Made by a program: the position numbers and the translations under genes
Shown: one piece after another, positions 16,977-25,966 of the stretch
Layout of the letters: each line of letters starts with the position of its first letter
Position numbering within the stretch: position 1 is the first letter of the stretch
Notes under the pieces: generated by a model
Databases searched by the model: none
Told to the model about the DNA's origin: nothing
Seen by the model: only the letters and a program-made list of their open reading frames with translations
Source: Streptomyces sp. MMBL 11-1
GTDB lineage: Bacteria > Actinomycetota > Actinomycetes > Streptomycetales > Streptomycetaceae
Assembly: GCF_028622875.1 (NCBI RefSeq)
Contig: NZ_CP117709.1
Coordinates: 3,599,001 to 3,663,000 of the forward strand
Direction of reading: 5' to 3'
DNA length: 64,000 bases

Positions 16977-19253
16977 GTGCGGAATGACCGAAGAAGAGGC
17001 CCGGCCGGCACCGGCCGGGCCGGGCGGGCGGCGCTGGCCGTCCTGGCCGGTGCGGCCCTGCTCGCCTCCCTGACGGCGCCGGCCGCCGCCGATCCGGAGC
17101 CGCTGGCGGCCGCCGCGCCCGCCTTCGCCTCCGTCAACTACGCGGTGGCCGTGGACCAGTCCGCGAGCCTCGCGCCCGCGGACATCAAGGCGGAGAAGGC
17201 GGCGGCCGCCCGGATCGCGCTCGGCGACGTCTCGGCGACCTCCCACATCAGCGTGTTCGGCTTCGCCGCCGCCGAGTCGGCCGACCAGCGGGCGGTGGAC
17301 CCCGTGTGCCCCCGTACCCGACTGGACGCGGCGGGACGGGAGTCGGTCGGGGGCTGCGTGGAGAAGCTGCGCGGCCGGAAGAAGAGCGAGGGCACGGGGA
17401 CGGACTTCCCGAGCGCGATCCGTCAGGGCGTGCACGAGCTGACCTCGGGCACCGACCCGTCGGCCCCCCGCGTGCTGTTCCTGCTCACCGACGGGGAGAT
17501 GGACGTCACCGGCAGCCCCCAGTACGGCGACCCGGCGCACCGCGAGGCCGAGGGGAAGCGGCAGCTGGAGCTGGAGCTGAAGAACGCCGCCGCCAAGAAC
17601 GTACAGATCTGGCCGCTCGGCTTCGGTCCCGACCCGGACAAGGAGCAGCTCGACAAGATCGCCGCGGGCGGCTTCCAGAAGGGCTGCGTCGACCTGCCGT
17701 CCGCCCGCCCCACCGCCCGCAAGGTCTCCGGGGCCAAGGACGTGGGGCGGGCGCTGGAGAAGATCTTCGCCGCCGCGCACTGCCTGCGCTACGAGGCCGG
17801 TCCGAGCAAGCGCCCGCCCGCCACCCTGCCCGTCACCATCTCGCCGCTGGCGACCGTGGGGAGCATCGTCGTCGACAAGGGCTCCCCCGAGGTGACCGTC
17901 ACCTACACCGACCCGCTCGGCAACAAGGTGCCCACCACGGGGAAGTTCAAGGACTCCACCTTCGAACTCGCGGGCGGCGGCGGCACCGTGGAGGCGCTGA
18001 AGATCATCGACCCGGTGCCCGGCCGGTGGAAGGTCGATGTGAAGGCCCCCGAGGGCCACCGCTCGCTGCCCGTCGGTGTCAGCGTCCTGTGGCAGGGCGA
18101 GCTGCGCGGCTCCATCACGATGGACCCGCCCTCCCCGCAGGCCGGGGAGAAGGCGACCGTCACCATGCGGCTCCAGACCCGCGAGGGCTACGAGATCAAG
18201 GACCCGGACGACTACGCCGGTCTGAAGGTCAGCAGCAGCCTCACCGGCGACGGCTTCGCCCCGCTGCCGCTGCGGCTCACCGACGACGGGAAGGGGGCCG
18301 ACCCCACCGGGAGCGACGGCTCGTTCAGCGGTACGGTCACCGTCCCGAAGAGCGCCGACGGCGCCCTGAAGGTCACCGGCACCCTCACCGCCTCCGGGCT
18401 CAGCGCCGACACCCGCAGCGAGGGCGGCCAGGTGGCGCCCGGGGCCCTGCCCGTCACCACGGCGCTCGGCCCGGTCCGCGGCGACGGCCACCCCGGGGAG
18501 ACGGTCACCGCGAACCTCTCCGTCACCAACACCACGGACGCCCCGCACACGCTGAAGCTGTCCCTCGCGGACGTCCGGGCCGGGCTGCTCACCGTGAGCC
18601 CCGCCGAGATCGTGGTGAAGCCCGGCGCTTCCTCCACCCATGAGATCAGGCTCGGGATCGGACCGGAGAAGTCCTTCGACGGGCGGCTCGACGACGGCCC
18701 CCTCGGCATCGGCGGCACCGTCACCGTCCAGGACGCCACCGACGGCGACCGCACCCTGGTGCGCACCCCGCTGTCCGTCCAGGTCACCCCCGAACCCAGT
18801 CTGCTGGACCGGTACTGGTGGGTGCTGGTCGGCGCCGTCGCGCTGATCGTCGTCGGCGTCCTGGCGGGGCTGGCCTGGCTCCGGCAGCGGCGGGGCCGCC
18901 GCGACCCGCACGGGCTGACGCTCCACCTGCTCTCCGAGGACGGCGACGTGCTCGGCGTCCACACCGCCGGACACGGCCAGAAGCAGTGGTACGCGTTCGA
19001 CATCGCCGAGGCGCACAGCAACCCGCGCATCGAACGGCGCACCAACGGCCGGTACGCCGTGCAACGCAGCCCCGAGGGCGGCGCGGTGCTGCGCAAGAAC
19101 GGTGGCCGCACCCGGGAGCGTCTCACGGCGACCGGGCGGGTCGGACTCACCGACCGGCTGAGCCTCGCCCTCGGCGCGGACTCCGTACGCGCCACCGCCC
19201 CCGGGCGGCCCGACCCGGTGGCCCCGGCCGGCGGGAACGACGACTACCTGTGA
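16977..19253 (+). CDS. membrane-anchored von Willebrand factor A protein
   Basis: 758 residues. The GTG start is supported by AGGGGA six bases before it. A signal peptide (AALAVLAGAALLASLTAPAAA) is followed by a vWA domain with an intact metal-ion-dependent adhesion site: AVDQSAS (Asp60, Ser62, Ser64), a Thr in GTGTDFPSAI and LLTDGEMD. Then come several Ig-like beta domains (about residues 290-590), one TM (WVLVGAVALIVVGVLAGLAWL, about 614-635) and a cytoplasmic tail of about 120 residues with beta character, reminiscent of an FHA/PDZ-size domain. So the vWA and beta domains face outward and the tail faces the tubulin-like and GTPase partners encoded next. vWA plus tubulin-like plus GTPase is the gene set described by Makarova and Koonin for a predicted membrane-remodelling system. 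Confidence 0.88.
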   Translation: MRNDRRRGPAGTGRAGRAALAVLAGAALLASLTAPAAADPEPLAAAAPAFASVNYAVAVDQSASLAPADIKAEKAAAARIALGDVSATSHISVFGFAAAESADQRAVDPVCPRTRLDAAGRESVGGCVEKLRGRKKSEGTGTDFPSAIRQGVHELTSGTDPSAPRVLFLLTDGEMDVTGSPQYGDPAHREAEGKRQLELELKNAAAKNVQIWPLGFGPDPDKEQLDKIAAGGFQKGCVDLPSARPTARKVSGAKDVGRALEKIFAAAHCLRYEAGPSKRPPATLPVTISPLATVGSIVVDKGSPEVTVTYTDPLGNKVPTTGKFKDSTFELAGGGGTVEALKIIDPVPGRWKVDVKAPEGHRSLPVGVSVLWQGELRGSITMDPPSPQAGEKATVTMRLQTREGYEIKDPDDYAGLKVSSSLTGDGFAPLPLRLTDDGKGADPTGSDGSFSGTVTVPKSADGALKVTGTLTASGLSADTRSEGGQVAPGALPVTTALGPVRGDGHPGETVTANLSVTNTTDAPHTLKLSLADVRAGLLTVSPAEIVVKPGASSTHEIRLGIGPEKSFDGRLDDGPLGIGGTVTVQDATDGDRTLVRTPLSVQVTPEPSLLDRYWWVLVGAVALIVVGVLAGLAWLRQRRGRRDPHGLTLHLLSEDGDVLGVHTAGHGQKQWYAFDIAEAHSNPRIERRTNGRYAVQRSPEGGAVLRKNGGRTRERLTATGRVGLTDRLSLALGADSVRATAPGRPDPVAPAGGNDDYL

Positions 19254-19255
19254 GG

Positions 19256-19289
19256 CGCGCGCCGCCCGCCACCCGGCGGGCGGCGCGCG
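19256..19289 (+). terminator. very strong 15-bp hairpin between vWA and tubulin-like genes
   Basis: Perfect stem 19256-19270 with 19275-19289 and loop ACCC, beginning 2 bp after the vWA stop codon. No T-run. It could terminate, protect or process the mRNA, separating the two halves of the operon. Confidence 0.65.
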
Positions 19290-19302
19290 AGGCCCCGGCG
19301 GG

Positions 19303-19333
19303 CCGAACGGCCGCGAGCCCCGCGGCCGTTCGG
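19303..19333 (+). terminator. second perfect 13-bp hairpin before the tubulin-like gene
   Basis: Stem 19303-19315 with 19321-19333 and loop AGCCC, only 13 bp after the first hairpin and about 50 bp before the tubulin-like start. Two consecutive perfect stems fill most of this 132-bp gap. Confidence 0.6.
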
Positions 19334-19385
19334 TGCCGCCCATGGACGAACCGGCCCCACCCCGGCCGGAAGCGGGAGGAACCCC

Positions 19386-22300
19386 ATGAAGATCTTCCAG
19401 CCGATGCTCTTCGTCGGCCTGGGCGGGACCGGCGGCCTCGTCGGCGCCGAACTGGAACGCAAACTGCGCGTGGACCTGTGCGGGCCCGACGGCACCGCCC
19501 TCCAGCACATCGGCGGCCTCGCCCCCTACCAGCTGCCCGACTGCCTGCAGTTCGTGTACGCGGACTTCAGCGAGTCCGACCTCCAGCGGCTGCCCCAGTT
19601 CAACGTGGACTCCTCGCTGCGCGCGGCCTACGCCCGCACCTCGCGGGCCACCCACAACCTCCTGCCGAACTTCGACAGTTCGCCGGAGGTGACGCAGATG
19701 CTGCGGGCCGGCCTGCGCGAGGAGGTCGCGGGCTGGCTGCCCCCGCGCGAGGGCGAGCCGCGCGTCACGCCGCTGCACAACGGCGCGGGCCAGCTCCCCA
19801 CGGTGGGCCGCGCCGCGCTCTTCGCCACCCTGCGGCACTCCCTCCAGCCGGTCCTCGAACCCCTCCTCCAAGCCATCGACGCCATCGCCAAGTCCGCGGG
19901 CGAGCTGAGCGAACTGGGCGGCGGCCGGGTCACCGGCTGCGATGTCTTCGTCGCGTTCTCCGTCGCCGGCGGCACCGGCGCCGGGATCTTCCTGGACTAT
20001 CTCCACCTGATCAACCAGGCGTTCAAGATGCGCCGCTTCAACGGCGTGAAGATCTACCCCCTGGTCGTCATGCCGTCCTCGTTCTCCGCCTCCACCGGTG
20101 GCGGGCGCGAGGCGGAGCTGAACGCCGCCCGCTCACTCGTCGACCTGTTCCGGCTGGTCGACGGGCAGAACGCGCCGACCGCCGGCGCGGAGATTGGCGA
20201 ACTCGACCAGGAGACCGGCCTCGGCATCCGCTACCCGGGCACCACCCCGGTCCGGCTGCGCACCGGGATCCTGCCGACCGCGTTCCTCTTCAGCCCGACC
20301 GCGGGCATCCGCCAGGACGACCTGCGCCGCTCCATCGTGTCGCTGGTGATGTCGCTGATCGGCACCGAACTGGGCGACAGCCGCTCCCAGGGCCGGCCCA
20401 TGGCCGGCGACGACGACTTCCAGACCTTCGCCGCGAGCTTCATCAACCGGGGCGTGCACCGCAGCGCCCTCTCCCCCACCGGCATCGGCAGGCAAGGGGT
20501 CTCCACCAGCCTGGTCGCCTCGATGACCGCGCCGATGGACCAGCTGGCCGACCTGGTGGCCGGGCGCCTGCTGCGGGTCGCGGTCACCGAACTGGCGGAG
20601 CGCCCGCGCAACCCGGTGAAGGACGACACCGTGCGGCTGGTCCGGCAGCTGTTCGCGGACTCCCAGCTCGAAGAGCTGTGGGAGCGCAAGCAGTTGCCCG
20701 TCGAGGACCCGCAGCCGCTGCCGCGCGGCGGCAAGGCGATCGAGGAGGCGCTCAACAACCGGCTCGGGGACATGCAGCGCCTGCTGTCCGAGCTCCAGTC
20801 CATCGCCGACCGGCAGGCCGCCGCGATGGCCGCCCGGTTCAGCCCGCGCCCGGCGATCGAGAAGCTCCTCCAGAGCGTCGACCCGTTCCTCGCCGAACGT
20901 CTCGTCCGGGGCGTCCCGGACAGCGAGGACGAGATCACCCGGCTCGGGTTCCTCGGCATGCTCACCGCCCGCGCCCGCTCCCCGAAGCGGCCCCCGGGCG
21001 TCACCGACCAGCCGCCCAAGACCCCCCGGATCAAGGGCAGCATCGCCGGGCTGGCCCCGGCCCGGTGGGGCGACGACGACGTACGGGTCGTCCTCCAGGC
21101 CCAGGACAGCTGGTACCGCTGGCGCAGCCGGGCCGTGTGGCACGAGGCCTGGCGGGAGCAGCAGCAGCGCTGGCAGTCGCACGCGGACACGGCGGGCACC
21201 GACCTGGCGCGGCTGGTGAAGGCCTTCCGTAAACACGCCCACCAGGAACCCAAGTCCTCCCAGCAGAAGGGCCTGGAGCTGTACGCGGAGCGCACCGGCA
21301 TCTCCTACCTCCTGCCGCCGCAGCGCAGCCTGAACCACTTCTACGAGGACGTCGTGGCCCGGCTCGTGCGCGGCGAGGGCCTCCGCGAGAGCGACGACGA
21401 GGCGTCGCTGCTGCTGCGGCTCATCGACGGGGACACCTGGCGGGAGGTGCACGCCCGGAGCCACCGCGAACCCGACGGGGCGGTCGGAGCCGTCAAGGCG
21501 CGGCTGGAGGGGCGGATCACCCGGCTCTTCGCCGAGAGCGGCGCGCAGTTGGAGGAGCGGCCCCTGCTGCCGTCGATGAGCACCCTGCTGGCGGCCGCCT
21601 CCGGTGACGCGGACGCCACCGACCAGGTCAGCAAGGAGGCGCTCGACCTGTTCAGCCGCAAGCTCGCCGCTCTGCTGCCGGTCGGTTTCACCCCGGAGGG
21701 CACCGGGCCGCTGCGGGTCCTGGTCACCCACCCGCGGGTCCAGGCGGCGGAGGAGGTGCAGGAGCACCTCTCCAAGGCGCTGCGGCTGCCGTCCGACGCG
21801 AAGAACTCCGTCGAGTACCGGGGCGTGGAGAGCGACTCGATCACCGTGGTCCTCTTCCGCAGCGAGATGAGCCTCACCCAGGTGCCCGAGGCCCGCAAGG
21901 TGCTGCGCCAGTGGGCCAGGGCCAAGGACGACGAACAGGCCCACGACGTGCTGCGCTGGCGCCAGCGTCTCGGTTTCGAGGACGACTGGATGGTGAGCAG
22001 CGAGGAGGACCGGCGCACGATCCTGCACCGGCTGCTGTGCTGCATGTGGAACGGCCAGGTCGACATCCTGGACGGCGACCCCTCCTCGCCCTCCCGGGTG
22101 CGGCTGCGGCTGTTCGCGGAGAAGGGGGCGGGCGTCCCGGGCGTACGGCTGCGGCTCGGGGACTTCCCCGGCGGTATCTCCAGCTGGTCGGAGCTGCTGC
22201 GCTCCTACGAACGCTGGACCGTGCTGGACGACGAGCGGACCGTGGAGGACTACTGCGGCAAGCTGATGAGCGCCCAGCCCCTCGGGGTCGGGCGGGCGGG

Positions 22301-23315
22301 CACCGAACCGGACCCGATGTTCGTCGAGCTGGTCGAGCGGATCGCCCCGCGCCAGCTGGAGCTCCTGACGGAGCGCCGGGAGCTCGGCGGCCGGCGCGTG
22401 GACGGCTGGATCCGGCCGCTGTGGGAGTTCTGGGCGGAGACCCTGCCCGCCGCGCTGGACATGGAGTTCGGCGACCAGAAGGCGATTCAGCCCACGCTGC
22501 GCACGCTGCTGGAGTACGCGCGCGGGGGCGTCCCGATGACGCCCCCCGCCCGGCCCGCGCCGGAGCGCCGGCGCGTCGTGGCGGACGACGAGGACTGGGG
22601 CACCTCGGCCCCGAGCACCGGCGAACGCCTGGGCGACGACACCCTGCCCGGTCCGCGCTCGGCTCCCGCCCCGGCCCCGTACGGCACGGAGGAGCGGTAC
22701 GCCGGCGCGGACCGGCACACGGACACCCGGCACGGGGGCGCCCGGCACGGGGCGGACCGGCACACGGACACCTGGCACACGGAGGAGCGGCACGGGCGGG
22801 ACGCCTCACGCGAGGACCGGCCGGTCCGTCGCGCGGAACGCCGGGACGAGCGGTTCACGTCCGAACGGCCCCGCGACGAACGGTTCACGTCCGAACGGCC
22901 CCGCGACGAGCGGTTCGCGGCCGAGCGGCCCCGCGACGAACGGTTCACCGACTCGTACCCGGAGTCGCGGGCGGGTGACGCCCGGTTCGCCGCCACCCCC
23001 GGCGAGGCCTGGCCGGGAGACGACCGGCACACCGGGGGCGAGCCCGACGGCGCACGGGACGTCCGCGCCCGGGACGTCGACGGCAGGGACTTCGACGACA
23101 GGGACTTCGACAGCAGGAGCTTCGACGGCAGGGGCTTCGACGGCAGGAGCGTCGGCGCCCGTGGCACCGGTGGCAGGGACGACGGCGACGCCGACGGGTT
23201 CGGCGAACAGGACAGGCCACCGCTCCGCCCTCCGGCCGAGGGCGGCTGGGACGCCGACAGCTGGGGCACGGACGACGAGGGCGGCGCCGGGCGCCGGAAC
23301 GGGGGCCCGCAGTGA
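19386..23315 (+). CDS. tubulin/FtsZ-superfamily protein (Tubulin_2-like) with repetitive charged tail
   Basis: 1309 residues; GGGAGGAACCCC precedes the ATG. The N terminus FQPMLFVGLGGTGGLVGAEL is the first glycine-rich nucleotide loop. The tubulin signature is SVAGGTGAGIFLDY (GGTGAG at residues 195-200). It is far longer than FtsZ (about 400): a large helical region follows (about 450-1040), then a disordered tail (about 1050-1309) with four near-identical ten-residue units such as DERFTSERPR and a run of Arg-Asp-Phe-Asp units. This matches the Tubulin_2 family, found in operons with vWA and GTPase genes. It probably binds GTP and polymerises or forms rings at the membrane, but that is inferred. 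The tail recalls the variable C-terminal linker of FtsZ and may recruit partners. Confidence 0.88.
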   Translation: MKIFQPMLFVGLGGTGGLVGAELERKLRVDLCGPDGTALQHIGGLAPYQLPDCLQFVYADFSESDLQRLPQFNVDSSLRAAYARTSRATHNLLPNFDSSPEVTQMLRAGLREEVAGWLPPREGEPRVTPLHNGAGQLPTVGRAALFATLRHSLQPVLEPLLQAIDAIAKSAGELSELGGGRVTGCDVFVAFSVAGGTGAGIFLDYLHLINQAFKMRRFNGVKIYPLVVMPSSFSASTGGGREAELNAARSLVDLFRLVDGQNAPTAGAEIGELDQETGLGIRYPGTTPVRLRTGILPTAFLFSPTAGIRQDDLRRSIVSLVMSLIGTELGDSRSQGRPMAGDDDFQTFAASFINRGVHRSALSPTGIGRQGVSTSLVASMTAPMDQLADLVAGRLLRVAVTELAERPRNPVKDDTVRLVRQLFADSQLEELWERKQLPVEDPQPLPRGGKAIEEALNNRLGDMQRLLSELQSIADRQAAAMAARFSPRPAIEKLLQSVDPFLAERLVRGVPDSEDEITRLGFLGMLTARARSPKRPPGVTDQPPKTPRIKGSIAGLAPARWGDDDVRVVLQAQDSWYRWRSRAVWHEAWREQQQRWQSHADTAGTDLARLVKAFRKHAHQEPKSSQQKGLELYAERTGISYLLPPQRSLNHFYEDVVARLVRGEGLRESDDEASLLLRLIDGDTWREVHARSHREPDGAVGAVKARLEGRITRLFAESGAQLEERPLLPSMSTLLAAASGDADATDQVSKEALDLFSRKLAALLPVGFTPEGTGPLRVLVTHPRVQAAEEVQEHLSKALRLPSDAKNSVEYRGVESDSITVVLFRSEMSLTQVPEARKVLRQWARAKDDEQAHDVLRWRQRLGFEDDWMVSSEEDRRTILHRLLCCMWNGQVDILDGDPSSPSRVRLRLFAEKGAGVPGVRLRLGDFPGGISSWSELLRSYERWTVLDDERTVEDYCGKLMSAQPLGVGRAGTEPDPMFVELVERIAPRQLELLTERRELGGRRVDGWIRPLWEFWAETLPAALDMEFGDQKAIQPTLRTLLEYARGGVPMTPPARPAPERRRVVADDEDWGTSAPSTGERLGDDTLPGPRSAPAPAPYGTEERYAGADRHTDTRHGGARHGADRHTDTWHTEERHGRDASREDRPVRRAERRDERFTSERPRDERFTSERPRDERFAAERPRDERFTDSYPESRAGDARFAATPGEAWPGDDRHTGGEPDGARDVRARDVDGRDFDDRDFDSRSFDGRGFDGRSVGARGTGGRDDGDADGFGEQDRPPLRPPAEGGWDADSWGTDDEGGAGRRNGGPQ
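22845..22974 (+). repeat. 30-bp tandem repeat in the tubulin-like gene's tail
   Basis: Four tandem units of about 30 bp, each encoding a variant of DERFTSERPR. The first two are nearly identical at the DNA level. The length keeps the reading frame, so copy number can change without breaking the protein. Confidence 0.75.
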
Positions 23316-25966
23316 CCTCTCCCGAGGACACCACCGCCGTGGTCCGTCTCGACCTGCGCGCCGGGGCCGCGGCCCTGGCCACCTCGCAGGCCGTGCGCGA
23401 CCAGGTGGCCGAGCAGCTGGGCCGGGCCGGACTGCCGGAACCGGACTACCCGTTGTTCCTGGTCACCGACACCCCGGCCGGGCTGACCGACCACCAGCTC
23501 CAGTACGAACTGCTCTCCGGCTACCGGGCGGTGGGCGAGACCCGGATCCTGGTGCTGCTGGTGGGCAGCTCCCCCGGTTCGTACGCCGGCGGGGAGGAGG
23601 CGTACCTCCCCGACCGCCGGCTGGTGCGGCCCACGACCCTGCGGGCCGCCACGACCGGCCTGGTGTGGGCCGGTGATCTGCGGTCCGCCCGTAACGCCCT
23701 GGACCGGCCGGAGCCGGACGACCCCGCGGCGCTGGCCGTCCTGGTGGACCTCCTGTCGGTCCCGGACGTCTTCGTCCGGGTCCTGGAGAGCCTGCGGAAG
23801 CTGCCCGACTCCGTCGCCGCGCCCGGGGTACGGCTGCTGGAGCAGGACCTGCCGACGGAGGTCAGGGACCGGGCCTGGCGGGACGCGCTGACCCGGTTCG
23901 CGGGTGAGGACACCGGGACGGGCGACCCGGTCGACATCACCCCGGACGCCCGGCTGCCCGAACCGCTGCGCGCCCTCGTGACGGGGCGGGACCGCCGGAG
24001 CCACGGGCACCGGCGGCCGGACGACGTGGCGGACCGCGCGCACCGGACGTGCGCGGAGTCCCTGGACCGCGCGGACCGGGACCTCGTCGCGCTGCGGTCC
24101 TTCCCCGGCCTGCTACACCCGGCCCGGCGCGAGGCCCTGGAGGCGGACCTGCACCAGGCCCGCGAGGATCTGGACGGGTTCCGCGCCCTGGTGGAACGGG
24201 CCCTCCGGGTCGGCGGCGGCGCCGCTCCCACCGCGGAGGCCGCCGCCCGGCTCGGCGCGCTCGGACTGCGGGTGCCGACGGCCGACAGCGCCGGGGAACG
24301 CGTCGGCGAGGGACTCCGCGAACTGGCGGGCACGCTCCTCGGTGACGGGCTCACCCTGCGTTCGGTGGCCCAGCACTTCACCGCGCTGGCCGGGCGGGTC
24401 GAGCCGGTGCCGGGCACCGCGCTGCTGCACCGGCTCGCCGACCACTCCGAGGAGTCGGTGACCCGTGGCTCCGCCACCGAGTACGCCGCACCGCCCCGCA
24501 CCCCGGGCACGGTGCTGCTCATGGCGGGCGCGGCCGGGCTGCTGGGCGGCCTGTGGCAGTGGCCCGCCGTCCTGGCGGCGCTGCTGGTGCCGGTGCTGTT
24601 CGTGGTCGTCGCGCTGCTGGGCGCGAACCGGCTGCGCACGGGCCGGCGCGCCGCCCGGTGGACGATGGGCCCGCGGGTCGCCGCCGTCGCCGGCGCGGTG
24701 GCCGGGGCGGCGGTCGCGTACGCCGCCGACCCGCCGCTCTGGCTCGGCGGGTCCGGGCTGCTGGCCGGTCTCGGCCTCACCGCCGAGGCGGTCCGCAGGC
24801 TCTGGCGGGACGCCGCCGACTCCTGGGCCGCCGGGCGCGGCACGACGGCGCTGCGCACCGCGCTGGACGGGCTCGACGCCCTGCTGGCGGAGCTGGTCCG
24901 CGAGCACTGGGCGGCGGAGGAGCGGCTGTACTGCGCGGACGCCGCGCGTTCGGTGGCCGGGATGCTGCGGGCGACCGCGACCGCCGCCGACGCCCAGGCC
25001 GCACCGGAGCCCCTCGCCCCGGCCGGGGCGGGCGGTTCCGGCCCGTACGGGAACGACGGCTGGCTCGACGGGCCCTCCGCGCTGGAGACCCCGGAGCCCG
25101 ACGCCGCCGACGGGGGCGCGGACGACGGCGACTGGGCCGCCGCCTACGCCTGGGACAACACCCGGGACCGGGACAGCGACCCGTACGACGACCGGGGCAG
25201 CGACCCGTACGACGACCGGGACGGCGGAGCCCCCGGGCCGTACGGCGCGTCTTCCCCGGCCCCGTATCCCGCCGGACCTGACGACGCCCCGTGGGGGAGC
25301 GGCGAGAGCGACCGCGCGCCCCGCTGGCTCGACCGGGAGACCGGCGAGGGCGGGCCGGACCTGGTCGCCACCCTCGCCGGGGACCTCCGCAACACCGCGA
25401 TGGCCGCCATGGCCCCCTACTGGGGCGCCGTGGAGCGCGGCCAGGCCGGGGCGCTCGCGCTCTCGCGGACCGAGGAGCGGGTCCGCGAACTGCTGTCCGC
25501 CGCCCGCCACCACCTGTGGCGCTACGGGGTGCTGGCCCCGCCGCCGTACCCGGCCGACCACCGGGCACACACCACGGCCGCCGGGCTGCTGGGCACCGAT
25601 TCGCTGCGGGTCGCCGAGCTGGTGGGCCGGGAGGCGGACCGGGGGGCCGTCGTCCAGCTGTCCTCGCCGGAACAGGGGGCCCTCCTCAGCCGCGACCCGG
25701 AGGCCGCCCTGTGGATCCGGTTCGCCCCGGGCACCCTCCAGGGCGAGATCGAGGCCGCCTGGCGCAAGAGCGGTTCGCCGCCGGCCGAGGAGGCCCTGTG
25801 GACCTCCTCCGGGCGGTACGCGGGGCTGATCCGGCTCACCCCGCTGCGGATGGGCGTGGTCGACACGGTCCTGCCCCGGCAGAGCACCGGCGGCGGTCCC
25901 CGGACCGGCGCCGACCACGCCGAGCCCACCGTCCGCGCCGAGTTCAGGGAGGACGACCGGTGGTGA
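23312..25966 (+). CDS. large membrane protein of the tubulin/vWA/GTPase operon, unknown family
   Basis: 884 residues, GTGA-coupled to the tubulin-like gene. Residues 1-200 form an alpha/beta domain with LFLVTDTPAGLTDHQLQYEL and TRILVLLVGSS. Residues 215-330 are coiled-coil rich. Four hydrophobic segments lie at about 395-490 (TVLLMAGAAGLLGGLWQWP, VLAALLVPVLFVVVALLGA, VAAVAGAVAGAAVAYAA, LWLGGSGLLAGLGLTAEA). An acidic, repeat-bearing linker has two copies of RGSDPYDDR-like sequence, and a C-terminal globular domain begins near PDLVATLAGDLR. No known enzyme motif is visible. The central membrane block flanked by cytoplasmic domains suits an anchor for the tubulin-like and GTPase proteins; this is inference from context. 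Confidence 0.75.
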   Translation: MTSPEDTTAVVRLDLRAGAAALATSQAVRDQVAEQLGRAGLPEPDYPLFLVTDTPAGLTDHQLQYELLSGYRAVGETRILVLLVGSSPGSYAGGEEAYLPDRRLVRPTTLRAATTGLVWAGDLRSARNALDRPEPDDPAALAVLVDLLSVPDVFVRVLESLRKLPDSVAAPGVRLLEQDLPTEVRDRAWRDALTRFAGEDTGTGDPVDITPDARLPEPLRALVTGRDRRSHGHRRPDDVADRAHRTCAESLDRADRDLVALRSFPGLLHPARREALEADLHQAREDLDGFRALVERALRVGGGAAPTAEAAARLGALGLRVPTADSAGERVGEGLRELAGTLLGDGLTLRSVAQHFTALAGRVEPVPGTALLHRLADHSEESVTRGSATEYAAPPRTPGTVLLMAGAAGLLGGLWQWPAVLAALLVPVLFVVVALLGANRLRTGRRAARWTMGPRVAAVAGAVAGAAVAYAADPPLWLGGSGLLAGLGLTAEAVRRLWRDAADSWAAGRGTTALRTALDGLDALLAELVREHWAAEERLYCADAARSVAGMLRATATAADAQAAPEPLAPAGAGGSGPYGNDGWLDGPSALETPEPDAADGGADDGDWAAAYAWDNTRDRDSDPYDDRGSDPYDDRDGGAPGPYGASSPAPYPAGPDDAPWGSGESDRAPRWLDRETGEGGPDLVATLAGDLRNTAMAAMAPYWGAVERGQAGALALSRTEERVRELLSAARHHLWRYGVLAPPPYPADHRAHTTAAGLLGTDSLRVAELVGREADRGAVVQLSSPEQGALLSRDPEAALWIRFAPGTLQGEIEAAWRKSGSPPAEEALWTSSGRYAGLIRLTPLRMGVVDTVLPRQSTGGGPRTGADHAEPTVRAEFREDDRW

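Noticed and set aside
16887..20006. 1039-codon open frame on the minus strand
   Set aside because: Antisense to the signal peptide, vWA motifs and tubulin start; its sequence is low-complexity Gly/Arg/Val with no domain and no ribosome site.
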